From positions 1 through 64,000 of the forward strand of contig NZ_MUHA01000030.1 in NCBI RefSeq assembly GCF_002217355.1: a stretch of DNA of 64,000 nucleotides. The letters run 5' to 3'. The stretch comes from Flavobacterium oncorhynchi. GTDB lineage: Bacteria; Bacteroidota; Bacteroidia; Flavobacteriales; Flavobacteriaceae. Positions 8,228 through 15,981 of this stretch are shown piece by piece. The notes beneath the pieces are model-generated. The model searched no databases. It was not told the DNA's origin and saw only the letters and a list, made by a program, of their open reading frames with translations. The position numbers and the translations under genes are program-made. Each line of letters begins with the position of its first letter. The stretch's first letter is position 1.

Positions 8228-9334
8228 ATGAGTACAAACAACCTGTTTTCGCCATTTAACTTAAAAACGTTAAATCTGAAAAACCGAATCGTAATGGCGC
8301 CAATGACGCGCTCTTTTTCTCCAAATGGAGTTCCAACTGACGAAGTAGCTTCTTACTACCAAAAAAGAGCTGAAGGCGAAGTTGGTTTAATATTATCTGA
8401 AGGAACTGTAATCGACAGACCTTCATCATCTAATGATGCAAATGTACCTCACTTTTACGGTGAGCAGGCTTTAAACGGCTGGAAAAAAGTGATTGACGAA
8501 GTTCATGCTGCCGGCGGACAAATGGGCCCGCAAATCTGGCATATGGGCGTTATGGACAATCACCATTCTGGATGGGTTCCTCCAGTTCCTTTTGAAGGAC
8601 CATCTGGATTAAATCGTCCAGATTTTAAAAATGGAATTGCCATGTCTGAAAAAGATATTGAAGATACAATTTTAGCTTTTGGTAAAGCTGCTGCTGATGC
8701 CAAAAGATTGGGTTTTGATACTATCGAAATTCACGGTGCACACGGTTATTTAATTGATCAATTCTTTAGAGCCGAAACAAATTTGCGTACTGATATTTAT
8801 GGTGGTAAAACATTACCAGAACGTAATCGTTTTGCGATTGAAGTAGTAAAAGAAATTAGAAAACAAGTTGGAAATGATTTCGCTGTGATCATGCGTTTTT
8901 CTCAATTTAAACCTTCTGATTATAACTATAAATTGGCTAAAAATCCACAGGAATTAGAAGCTTGGCTTACTCCTCTTGTTGACGCTGGTGTGGATATTTT
9001 GCACTGCTCTCAGCGCAGATTCTGGGAGCCTGAGTTTGAAGGTTCTGATTTGAATTTTGCAGGATGGGCTAAAAAAGTAACTGGAACGCCGACTATTACA
9101 GTAGGTTCTGTTGGACTTTCCAGTGATTTCTTTGGTGCATTTGCGGGTGAAAGTTCTGAGCCAACTTCTTTAGAGGAATTAAACAGACGTTTCGACAGAG
9201 GCGATTTTGATTTAGTTGCCGTTGGAAGACCGCTTTTATCTGATCCAAACTGGGTTGCTAAAATTAAAGAAGGAAAATTAGACCAATTAAAAGGTTTCAG
9301 TAAAGAAGCTTTAGGAGCATTAGTTTTAGAATAA
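8228..9334 (+). CDS. Old Yellow Enzyme family NADH:flavin oxidoreductase
   Basis: A 368-residue FMN enzyme that reduces activated C=C bonds of electrophiles. The TIM-barrel markers of the family are present: LKNRIVMAPMTR near the start, the active-site pair in IEIHGAHGYLIDQFF, the R-(T)-D-x-YGG loop (NLRTDIYGGKT), and the C-terminal FMN-phosphate loop FDLVAVGRPLLSDPNW. Length is as expected. It lies in an operon with the ArsR gene 6 bp upstream. Members such as NemA act on N-ethylmaleimide and nitro compounds; the exact substrate here cannot be said. Confidence 0.93.
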   Translation: MSTNNLFSPFNLKTLNLKNRIVMAPMTRSFSPNGVPTDEVASYYQKRAEGEVGLILSEGTVIDRPSSSNDANVPHFYGEQALNGWKKVIDEVHAAGGQMGPQIWHMGVMDNHHSGWVPPVPFEGPSGLNRPDFKNGIAMSEKDIEDTILAFGKAAADAKRLGFDTIEIHGAHGYLIDQFFRAETNLRTDIYGGKTLPERNRFAIEVVKEIRKQVGNDFAVIMRFSQFKPSDYNYKLAKNPQELEAWLTPLVDAGVDILHCSQRRFWEPEFEGSDLNFAGWAKKVTGTPTITVGSVGLSSDFFGAFAGESSEPTSLEELNRRFDRGDFDLVAVGRPLLSDPNWVAKIKEGKLDQLKGFSKEALGALVLE

Positions 9335-9345
9335 GCTTTTTGTTT

Positions 9346-9490
9346 AGGTTCAAAGTTACAAAGGTTCAAAGTGGCAGAGTTTTTTTACTTTGTCCTTTGA
9401 ACCTTTCTTTTTAGGTTCAAAGTTGTAAAGGTTCAAAGGAACAGAGTTTTTTTGTCCCTTTGAACCTTTGCTGCTATGAGCCTTTGTCCC
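9346..9490. repeat. Tandem hairpin repeat built on AAAGGTTCAAAG
   Basis: Two direct copies of about 65 bp lie between the OYE gene and the acyltransferase (convergent). Each copy forms a hairpin: arms 9360-9371 with 9395-9406, and 9427-9439 with 9457-9469, all using AAAGGTTCAAAG and its complement. The hairpins may act as transcription terminators for both flanking genes. The word-repeat style recurs at other sites in the window with different words. Confidence 0.85.
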
Positions 9491-9499
9491 TTTAAAAAA

Positions 9500-10648
9500 C
9501 TAATTATTAGCTACAGCAACTTTTAACTTTTGGTATTTATTTGTAAGCCAATTTCGAACTGGTTCATCATAGAATTTCAAACATAATATTGCAATTACAA
9601 TACTCGAAAATAAAACTACAATTCCTAATGGGTAACCTTCTTTCAAAGTAACTTTATTATTTGCAACCCAAGCCATATAACAGTAAACTAATGGGTAATG
9701 TATAATGTAAATTGGATATGAAATATCTCCTAAAGCTTTACACACTTTAAGCGATACAGGATTTGTGATCTGTCCTCCTGCTCCAATTGCAACAATTATT
9801 GGAAATAAAATGATAATACAAAACGATTCATATAAACCGTTCATCCACAAACTGTTTTCGTCGCCAAGTCTTGGAATGCTGAAAATAATGATGATTAAAA
9901 GGCTGCAAACCCAGAAAGCACCTTTGATATGAATTAGTTTTCCTAAACGTGATAATAAAACTCCTGCAAAGAATGGATACAACAAACGTGTAAAACCAAT
10001 ATTCATTTGCTCAAGATTTAACGACCAGCCTCCAATAACATCACCTTTTGGTCCAAAAACAGTTAAATTGATAAGCATTCCTGCAAATATCAAAACGAAG
10101 ATTGATAAAACGGTATTTGAAAATTTACGAAAGAATAAAGCGTATAAAATATTACCAATATACTCGAAGAATAAAGACCATGCAGGCCCATCAAGCGGAT
10201 GCATTTCTCCCCATCCTCTAATTTCTAATGATGGCGGAATTGGTAATAAGGTAAAACCAATAACCATGGTTAAAATTACTTTCCATACTTCCATTCCTGC
10301 AATCTGCGGGAACATAACATCTGAGGCTTGAAAATAATAGAAAATGGCTCCTATTATCATTCCCATAATTACCATGGGCTGCAAACGAATTAAACGGCGT
10401 TTGTAAAACTCCCATTGCGTCAGCTTGCCCCAACGATCATCATAGGCATATGCTACAACAAAACCTGATAAAAGAAAAAAGAAATCAACAGCCAAATAAC
10501 CGTGATTCATAAGTTGTTTAAATCGGCTTCCCTCATTAAAAGCCTCAAAGATGTGAAAAATAACGACTAGAACTGCGGCTACTCCTCGTAAACCGTCTAA
10601 AATTTCATAATGTTTTTTTGGTTTAATGTCAATAGAAATTGAACTCAT
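9500..10648 (-). CDS. Acyltransferase 3 family membrane protein
   Basis: A 382-residue polytopic membrane protein of the acyltransferase 3 (OafA/NodX) family. N-terminal EILDGLRGVAAVLVVIFHI carries the conserved R and the catalytic-type H, and GYLAVDFFFLLSGFV is the second family signature. About ten hydrophobic segments follow, with PLDGPAWSLFFEY in the middle and SYPIYIIHYPL near the end. These enzymes transfer acyl groups to sugars of surface polysaccharides or glycolipids. It stands alone on the minus strand; the acceptor is unknown. Confidence 0.92.
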   Translation of the reverse strand: MSSISIDIKPKKHYEILDGLRGVAAVLVVIFHIFEAFNEGSRFKQLMNHGYLAVDFFFLLSGFVVAYAYDDRWGKLTQWEFYKRRLIRLQPMVIMGMIIGAIFYYFQASDVMFPQIAGMEVWKVILTMVIGFTLLPIPPSLEIRGWGEMHPLDGPAWSLFFEYIGNILYALFFRKFSNTVLSIFVLIFAGMLINLTVFGPKGDVIGGWSLNLEQMNIGFTRLLYPFFAGVLLSRLGKLIHIKGAFWVCSLLIIIIFSIPRLGDENSLWMNGLYESFCIIILFPIIVAIGAGGQITNPVSLKVCKALGDISYPIYIIHYPLVYCYMAWVANNKVTLKEGYPLGIVVLFSSIVIAILCLKFYDEPVRNWLTNKYQKLKVAVANN

Positions 10649-10891
10649 AAAATACTTTTTTTTGTGGTTAAAAGATTAATTTATGTTATTTGGCATTGGC
10701 TAAAATAGCGCTTTTTTTTACAATGAATGACAGGTTTTTGACTTAGTTGCAAATTTTCTGCGTTTTTTTTGCAATAAGAAGAAAAAATTTCACAACTTAA
10801 TATTTATCTTTCAGTCTCTGCTTAAAGCGTACTATTTTTTTGACACTTAAAGTTAATTACCAAGAATAAGCTAAAATCAATAATTATTCAA

Positions 10892-11539
10892 TTACTGATG
10901 ATTTTTAAGCCATTCTGTCCTGCGTTGATCCGGCAAATGTTTTACAGAAAAATTTTCAAATTTTGCTTCAAAACCCTTTCCATCTGGAGAAGCGGCCATT
11001 AATCCAACCATAACAGGCGTATCATCTTGCAAAGGTGCATTTCTAGTCATTACATAATTTTTATCATCGTAAGAGAAAAATACTTCAACGGCATCTAATC
11101 TTCTCACTGCTTTTATCCAGATAAAAGGCGGTGCTTTTTCTAGCGTTGTAACACTCCAATCGCTTTTGTCGTGTGTAACTACAGTGCTGATATTAAATTT
11201 ACCGTCTACAAACTCAACTCCAGTTTTGATATAATTTTTCTCATCAACACGAATCATAAGTCCCATTTGGTCGAAACGAGCAATATAATTTCCTGTCAAT
11301 TTTACTTTTACTTCAAACTCTCCTCCGTAATTAGCATAATAAAAAGGGGCATCATCAACCGTAAATCCGTAATGAGAAATACGCCAGTAATCACTGTTTG
11401 CAGTAACATTCATAATTAAAGCATTGTTTTTAATTTCCCATTTTTCAGGTTCATTAAACCATTGCATTTTGTTTAAGCTTTGTGCCGATAGATTTTGGGC
11501 TAAAAACAAAGTCATGGCCCCAAGTAAAACTTTTTTCAT
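10892..11539 (-). CDS. Secreted DUF1349 protein
   Basis: A 215-residue exported protein with a signal peptide to about residue 19 (LSAQ). The mature part is the DUF1349 fold, a concanavalin-like beta-sandwich: KWEIKNNALIMNV, DYWRISHYGF, AGLMIRVDEKNYIKTGVEF-like strands (here MGLMIRVDEKNYIKTGVEF) and VGLMAASPDGKGFEAKFENF at the end. The family is related to laminin-G-like sugar-binding domains and is often found near glycoside hydrolases. Here it lies 161 bp after a GH3 gene on the same strand, across a terminator-like hairpin, so it may help with the same glycan. Confidence 0.85.
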   Translation of the reverse strand: MKKVLLGAMTLFLAQNLSAQSLNKMQWFNEPEKWEIKNNALIMNVTANSDYWRISHYGFTVDDAPFYYANYGGEFEVKVKLTGNYIARFDQMGLMIRVDEKNYIKTGVEFVDGKFNISTVVTHDKSDWSVTTLEKAPPFIWIKAVRRLDAVEVFFSYDDKNYVMTRNAPLQDDTPVMVGLMAASPDGKGFEAKFENFSVKHLPDQRRTEWLKNHQ

Positions 11540-11641
11540 AATAACTATTTAGATAATAAAGTATTTTTTTTTACGCTGTAAGATAATAAGTTCAATCCTT
11601 AATTGATTTCAATATCTTAAAGATAAGTTTAGTTAAAAAGC

Positions 11642-11671
11642 AAAGCTGCAACTTTTTACACTTGCAGCTTT
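11642..11671 (-). terminator. Hairpin terminator after the GH3 gene
   Basis: A 10-bp stem (11642-11651 with 11662-11671, AAAGCTGCAA and its complement) with an A-run on the low-coordinate side gives a U-run in the minus-strand transcript. It starts 30 bases after the GH3 stop. Confidence 0.75.
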
Positions 11672-11700
11672 ACTAACCAACCAATTTAGAAATAATGAAA

Positions 11701-13917
11701 TTATTTAAGTGAGAATCCCACTTTAGATTTTATATCTGTTGAAGAAGCTCCAATAATTGCTTCGAAATCTCCAGGTTCAGCAACCCAGTCATGTTTTTTA
11801 TCATCAAAGAAACTTAAAGCTGTTTTATCAACCGTAAAAGTTACCGTTTTTTCTTCTCCAGCTTTTAGCGAGATTTTCTCAAAACCTTTTAGTTCTTTTA
11901 TCGGGCGTGGTAATGAAGATTTCAAATCGCTTATGTAAAGTTGTACAACTTCTGAACCTTCTCTATTTCCTGTGTTTTTTACTTTTATAGAAAATGTAAT
12001 TTGATCTCCCGTTGTCATTTGTTTTTTATCAGCAGTAACTTTTCCGTATGCAAAAGTGGTGTAACTCAAACCGTGACCAAACGAGAATAATGGTTTTGCT
12101 TTTTGTTTATCTGCCCATCTGTAACCAACAAAAATACTTTCGTTATATTTTACAGTATCTCCGCCCGGAAATTCTCCTAAAGCGTGGGCACCATTATCTG
12201 ATAATTTTACTGGGAAAGTAAAGGAAAGTTTTCCTGATGGATTTGCATCACCAACTAAAATCGAAGCCAAAGCAGTTCCTGCTTCTGTTCCTAAAAACCA
12301 TCCTTGTACAATTCCTGGAACTTCTTTAGTCCAAGGCATTGCAACTGCATTTCCAGATATATTTACAAAAACGATGTTTTTATTTACTTTCGCTAAATCA
12401 GTAATTAATTTATCTTGATTGTACGGAAGTCCAAGTTCTGTACGGTCAAATCCTTCGGCATCTTGTTTGTCGCTTTTATTTAAACCGCCAATGAAAAGAA
12501 CGATATCTGCATCTTTAGCCGCTTTTAATGCCTCTGCAGTCAATTCTGCAGGAGAACGTTTGTCTTCTAAACTTACTTTAGCAATAACACCATTGTAATC
12601 GCTTGTTGGATCTCCTACATAACCACGAGCATATACGATTTCAGCTTGACTTCCAATTCTTTTCTTTAAACCTTCAAGAGGTGTAATTTCATATTTTGCT
12701 TTAAGAGAAGAACTTCCACCGCCAACAGTCATCATTTTGATTGCATTCTCTCCAATTACAGCAATTTTCTTGGTTTTAGAAAGATTAATTGGCAGGATGT
12801 TATTTGTGTTCTGAAGTAAAACAATTGCTTCTTCGGCAATTTTACGGCCGGCTTCAGCATGTTCTGGCGTTCCAAAAGATCCAAAAGGACGATTTCTATC
12901 CATTGTAGTCAAGAAAGATAAACGTAAAACACGACGTACTTTTTCGTCTAATTCTTTAGTTCCAACTTCACCTTTTTTTATCATTTCTGAGTAAGGTTTC
13001 GCTAGGAAATAATTATCATAAGCATTACTTGTTCCCCAAGAAAGACCGTTTGTCCAAGAACCAAATTCCATATCTAAACCATTATGAATAGATTGTTTTG
13101 TATCGCTCACACCTCCCCAATCTGAAACTACAGCTCCTTTAAAGCCCCATTCACCGCGAAGAATATCATTCAATAAAAATTCATTGTGGCAGCATTGTTG
13201 ACCTTTGTATTTATTGTAAGCCCCCATAATTGACCATACATCGCCTTCTTGAACTGCGGCTTTAAAAGCAGGCAGATATATTTCGTAAAGAGCACGATCA
13301 TCTACGATTACATCAACGGAATTACGTTTTGTTTCTTGATTGTTTAAAGCAAAATGTTTTACACAAGCTGCTACTCCGTTTGATTGTACACCTTTAATGT
13401 AAGGGACAACCATTTTTGAAGCTAAAAACGGATCTTCGCCCATGTATTCAAAGTTACGACCGTTTAATGGGCTTCTGTAAATATTTACTCCCGGTCCTAA
13501 TAATACATTTTTGTTTCGGTAACGCGCCTCTTCTCCTAGTGATTTACCGTATAAATGAGCCAATTCTTTATTCCATGTTGCCGAAAGTGCTGTTAAAGCC
13601 GGAAATGCAATACAAGAATCATTTGTCCAGCCAGCTTGGTCCCATTCATCCCATTTTACTTCGGGACGAATTCCGTGAGGGCCGTCCGTCATCCAGTTTT
13701 CTGGAATCCCTAATCTCGGTACGCCTGGAGAACTGAATTTTGACTGTGCATGAATCATGGCGATTTTTTCGTCGATTGTCATTCGAGAAAGTGCATCTTC
13801 TACACGTTCACTAATTGGCTTTTTATCATCTAGATAAACAGGAACTTTATTTTGTGCATTCAATCCGAATGAACTCAATAAAACTAAAACAACGATTGTT
13901 TTAACGTTTTTAAACAT
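11701..13917 (-). CDS. Glycoside hydrolase family 3, beta-glucosidase type
   Basis: A 738-residue exported enzyme with signal peptide MFKNVKTIVV through LNAQ (about residue 22). The GH3 N-domain carries the substrate-binding KHFALNNQE segment and the nucleophile D266 in GAVVSDWGG. The GH3 C-domain follows (VLLQNTNNILPINLSKTKKIAVIGENA, FIGGLNKSDKQDAEGFDR). The last 70 residues are an Fn3-like domain (VKVKNTGNREGSEVVQLYISD; PIKELKGFEKI). The layout is that of periplasmic BglX-type exo-beta-glucosidases. It lies downstream of the DUF6377 regulator and upstream of the DUF1349 protein, all on one strand. Confidence 0.95.
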   Translation of the reverse strand: MFKNVKTIVVLVLLSSFGLNAQNKVPVYLDDKKPISERVEDALSRMTIDEKIAMIHAQSKFSSPGVPRLGIPENWMTDGPHGIRPEVKWDEWDQAGWTNDSCIAFPALTALSATWNKELAHLYGKSLGEEARYRNKNVLLGPGVNIYRSPLNGRNFEYMGEDPFLASKMVVPYIKGVQSNGVAACVKHFALNNQETKRNSVDVIVDDRALYEIYLPAFKAAVQEGDVWSIMGAYNKYKGQQCCHNEFLLNDILRGEWGFKGAVVSDWGGVSDTKQSIHNGLDMEFGSWTNGLSWGTSNAYDNYFLAKPYSEMIKKGEVGTKELDEKVRRVLRLSFLTTMDRNRPFGSFGTPEHAEAGRKIAEEAIVLLQNTNNILPINLSKTKKIAVIGENAIKMMTVGGGSSSLKAKYEITPLEGLKKRIGSQAEIVYARGYVGDPTSDYNGVIAKVSLEDKRSPAELTAEALKAAKDADIVLFIGGLNKSDKQDAEGFDRTELGLPYNQDKLITDLAKVNKNIVFVNISGNAVAMPWTKEVPGIVQGWFLGTEAGTALASILVGDANPSGKLSFTFPVKLSDNGAHALGEFPGGDTVKYNESIFVGYRWADKQKAKPLFSFGHGLSYTTFAYGKVTADKKQMTTGDQITFSIKVKNTGNREGSEVVQLYISDLKSSLPRPIKELKGFEKISLKAGEEKTVTFTVDKTALSFFDDKKHDWVAEPGDFEAIIGASSTDIKSKVGFSLK

Positions 13918-14123
13918 AACTATTAATTATTTAAGCATTCAATTTATTTAAAGATACAAGCAATCATTTTGCACCATTTAATAATATTGTAAAACTAAAA
14001 CGTTATAGTTAGTGTTAGATTTTTAAACGAAAAAAAGTAGTGACTTAAAAAGTTAAAGTATTAATTATTAGATAATTAAATAAAAATAAGAAGCAAAAAA
14101 AGTAGTGCTTTTAAAACCAAAAA

Positions 14124-15767
14124 CTATATTTTTTGTGTAATTAAACCAATTTTTATGACCATTTCTTCAAAATCATTTCTCGAAACTGCTGCCTTATTAC
14201 GAGCTCTTGTTCGATAATTATAAATTGTACTTAAAGAATAACGAAGAAATGCTGCAATCTTTACGCTGTCTGTAATTCCAAGGCGTATTAATGCGAAAAT
14301 GCGAAGTTCAGTATTTAACAATTCTCCTTGCTTTAAAATGATCTGTTCTTCCTTTATCAAAAGTGCGTTGAAATCTTTTACAAACGTTGGATATAAATTC
14401 AAGAAAATAATATCAAAGTTTTTGTACAGTTCTTCAAGTTCATTATCAACGAGCGTTGTTGATTTTAGGATTTTATAAATTTCGTCAAACTGTTTTGCTG
14501 TTGCTTTCTTGTTCAGAATGATTCGGTAGTTTTCTAATTTATTGATATAAGTAGAACAAAGGCTGAAAAAATGAGCAATATACTCCTCTTTTACATGGTT
14601 TGATTCTGATAATTGTGCGTTACGTTCCTGAAGCTGTTTGTTGGTTTCAGATATATCTTGATTTAATTCTGCTAATTTTTGACTTGTTTCATACAATTCT
14701 CCCCGAATTTTAGAAACTCTTTTCATTTGTTTGTACACATAAATGACAGCCACAATCAAAAAAGCCGATAATAAGCTTATACATAATAAATACAACTGCA
14801 ATTCGGTTTTACGTTTTGCTTCTTTTTCTAAATAAACGGTATTGATAATAGAATAAACTTCAGACATTAACAAGGTGCGAAATTGTACATTGCAATAAAG
14901 CGCATCTTCAATGGCTGATTGTGTAAGTTTATAGGCCATATCTACATCTTCTGTTTCATAAAAAACTAAAGCTAGTTCCTGAATTGAAGCATTGTCTTTG
15001 TTTACATTTTTTATATCTGCAGTGGCCGATAGCGCGTAGTATTTTTTCTGTAATTCGACTTGATGTGTTTTCTCATAAATTTTCCCCAATAAATAGGTAA
15101 TCATTGCGTATTGAGGCTCTTCTTCTTTTGAGTTTTTCAATAATAACAACAATTCTTTTTGGGAGCTTACCAGTTTTTTATGATAAATATCTTGCTGGAT
15201 TTTATTGATTTTGTAGGTTATTGATTTCGGGTCTAAAATTGTCAATAAAGAATCTCTGTATTTTTGTATTTGCTCAATGTAATGTATGCTATAACTATTA
15301 GCAGCATAATGCTCAAAGAATTCGCGATAAGCAATGAAATAATTTGCAAGTAAGTTTTTTGATAATTTATTCTTGTCAATGCTTCTTAAAATGGCTTCAG
15401 ATTCACGATACTTTCCAGATGAGGAATAAAGTGTTACTAACTGTAATTGGGCTAAATGCAATAAATCTTTATTCTGAAGCTGATTGGCAATTTTTAGATT
15501 CTTTTTTACGTAGAAAATGGCTGAATCAGAATTAAATTTTTGATATTCTGTATATAAAGTTTTGTTGTAGTTGTACTCCTGCTCTTTTGTTAAACTGTCT
15601 GATTTAATTTTTTTGAAGTTTAAAATTCGTTCTTCTTTTAGTTTAACATAATGCTCTTTGTTTTCTAAAGCACGGTTTAGATTAGCTAAGATATCATCAA
15701 TGCTGTCTGCAGCAAATACAGGAACGTTTACAAGAATGAAGAATAAAAACAGTACGTATTTTTTCAA
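14124..15767 (-). CDS. DUF6377-type membrane-bound regulator
   Basis: A 547-residue protein of the Bacteroidota DUF6377 type. Signal peptide to about residue 19; residues 25-315 are helical, TPR-like repeats in the periplasm; one membrane helix lies at about 325-347 (LYLLCISLLSAFLIVAVIYVY). A coiled coil follows (KLAELNQDISETNKQLQERN). The cytoplasmic end closes with a LuxR-like HTH (LRIFALIRLGITDSVKIAAFLRYS, STIYNYRTRARNKA). It probably couples a periplasmic signal to transcription. It is upstream of the GH3 gene on the same strand, so sugar-utilisation control is likely. A minus-strand TATATTTG box at 15793-15800 fits a start site about 20 bases before the ATG. Confidence 0.85.
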   Translation of the reverse strand: MKKYVLFLFFILVNVPVFAADSIDDILANLNRALENKEHYVKLKEERILNFKKIKSDSLTKEQEYNYNKTLYTEYQKFNSDSAIFYVKKNLKIANQLQNKDLLHLAQLQLVTLYSSSGKYRESEAILRSIDKNKLSKNLLANYFIAYREFFEHYAANSYSIHYIEQIQKYRDSLLTILDPKSITYKINKIQQDIYHKKLVSSQKELLLLLKNSKEEEPQYAMITYLLGKIYEKTHQVELQKKYYALSATADIKNVNKDNASIQELALVFYETEDVDMAYKLTQSAIEDALYCNVQFRTLLMSEVYSIINTVYLEKEAKRKTELQLYLLCISLLSAFLIVAVIYVYKQMKRVSKIRGELYETSQKLAELNQDISETNKQLQERNAQLSESNHVKEEYIAHFFSLCSTYINKLENYRIILNKKATAKQFDEIYKILKSTTLVDNELEELYKNFDIIFLNLYPTFVKDFNALLIKEEQIILKQGELLNTELRIFALIRLGITDSVKIAAFLRYSLSTIYNYRTRARNKAAVSRNDFEEMVIKIGLITQKI

Positions 15768-15849
15768 GTTGATTTAAGGTAAATAAGAATTACAAATATA
15801 ATAAAGTAATCACATTGGTCTAGTTCCTAAATATTTTATTTAAATAAAC

Positions 15850-15981
15850 TAGGAGAAACATAGTTTCGATTCTGTTCTAAGACTTCGGGCAATGTCATTA
15901 CGTTCAGCCACTTTTGATTGAATACCAACTGTTATCAGATTTTTATCTGTTGTGAAAGCTCCAGCGGAGCATTTTTTAATA
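15850..15981. other. Intergenic segment with a GC-richer patch and hairpin
   Basis: The gap between the acyl-CoA enzyme and the DUF6377 gene contains a segment less AT-rich than its surroundings (15855-15970) and ends in a hairpin GCTCC-AGC-GGAGC at 15958-15970. The related core GCTCTGCTGGAGCTTT occurs in the opposite orientation at 41214-41229, so the end may belong to a dispersed repeat. An open frame here (15849-16034, minus) overlaps the acyl-CoA gene and is not convincing as protein. Confidence 0.35.

Noticed and set aside
8228..9334. Linking the Old Yellow Enzyme to the nearby ChrB domain as a chromate-reduction module
   Set aside because: They are on separate transcription units about 2 kb apart and OYE enzymes act on many electrophiles; nothing in the sequence ties them together.
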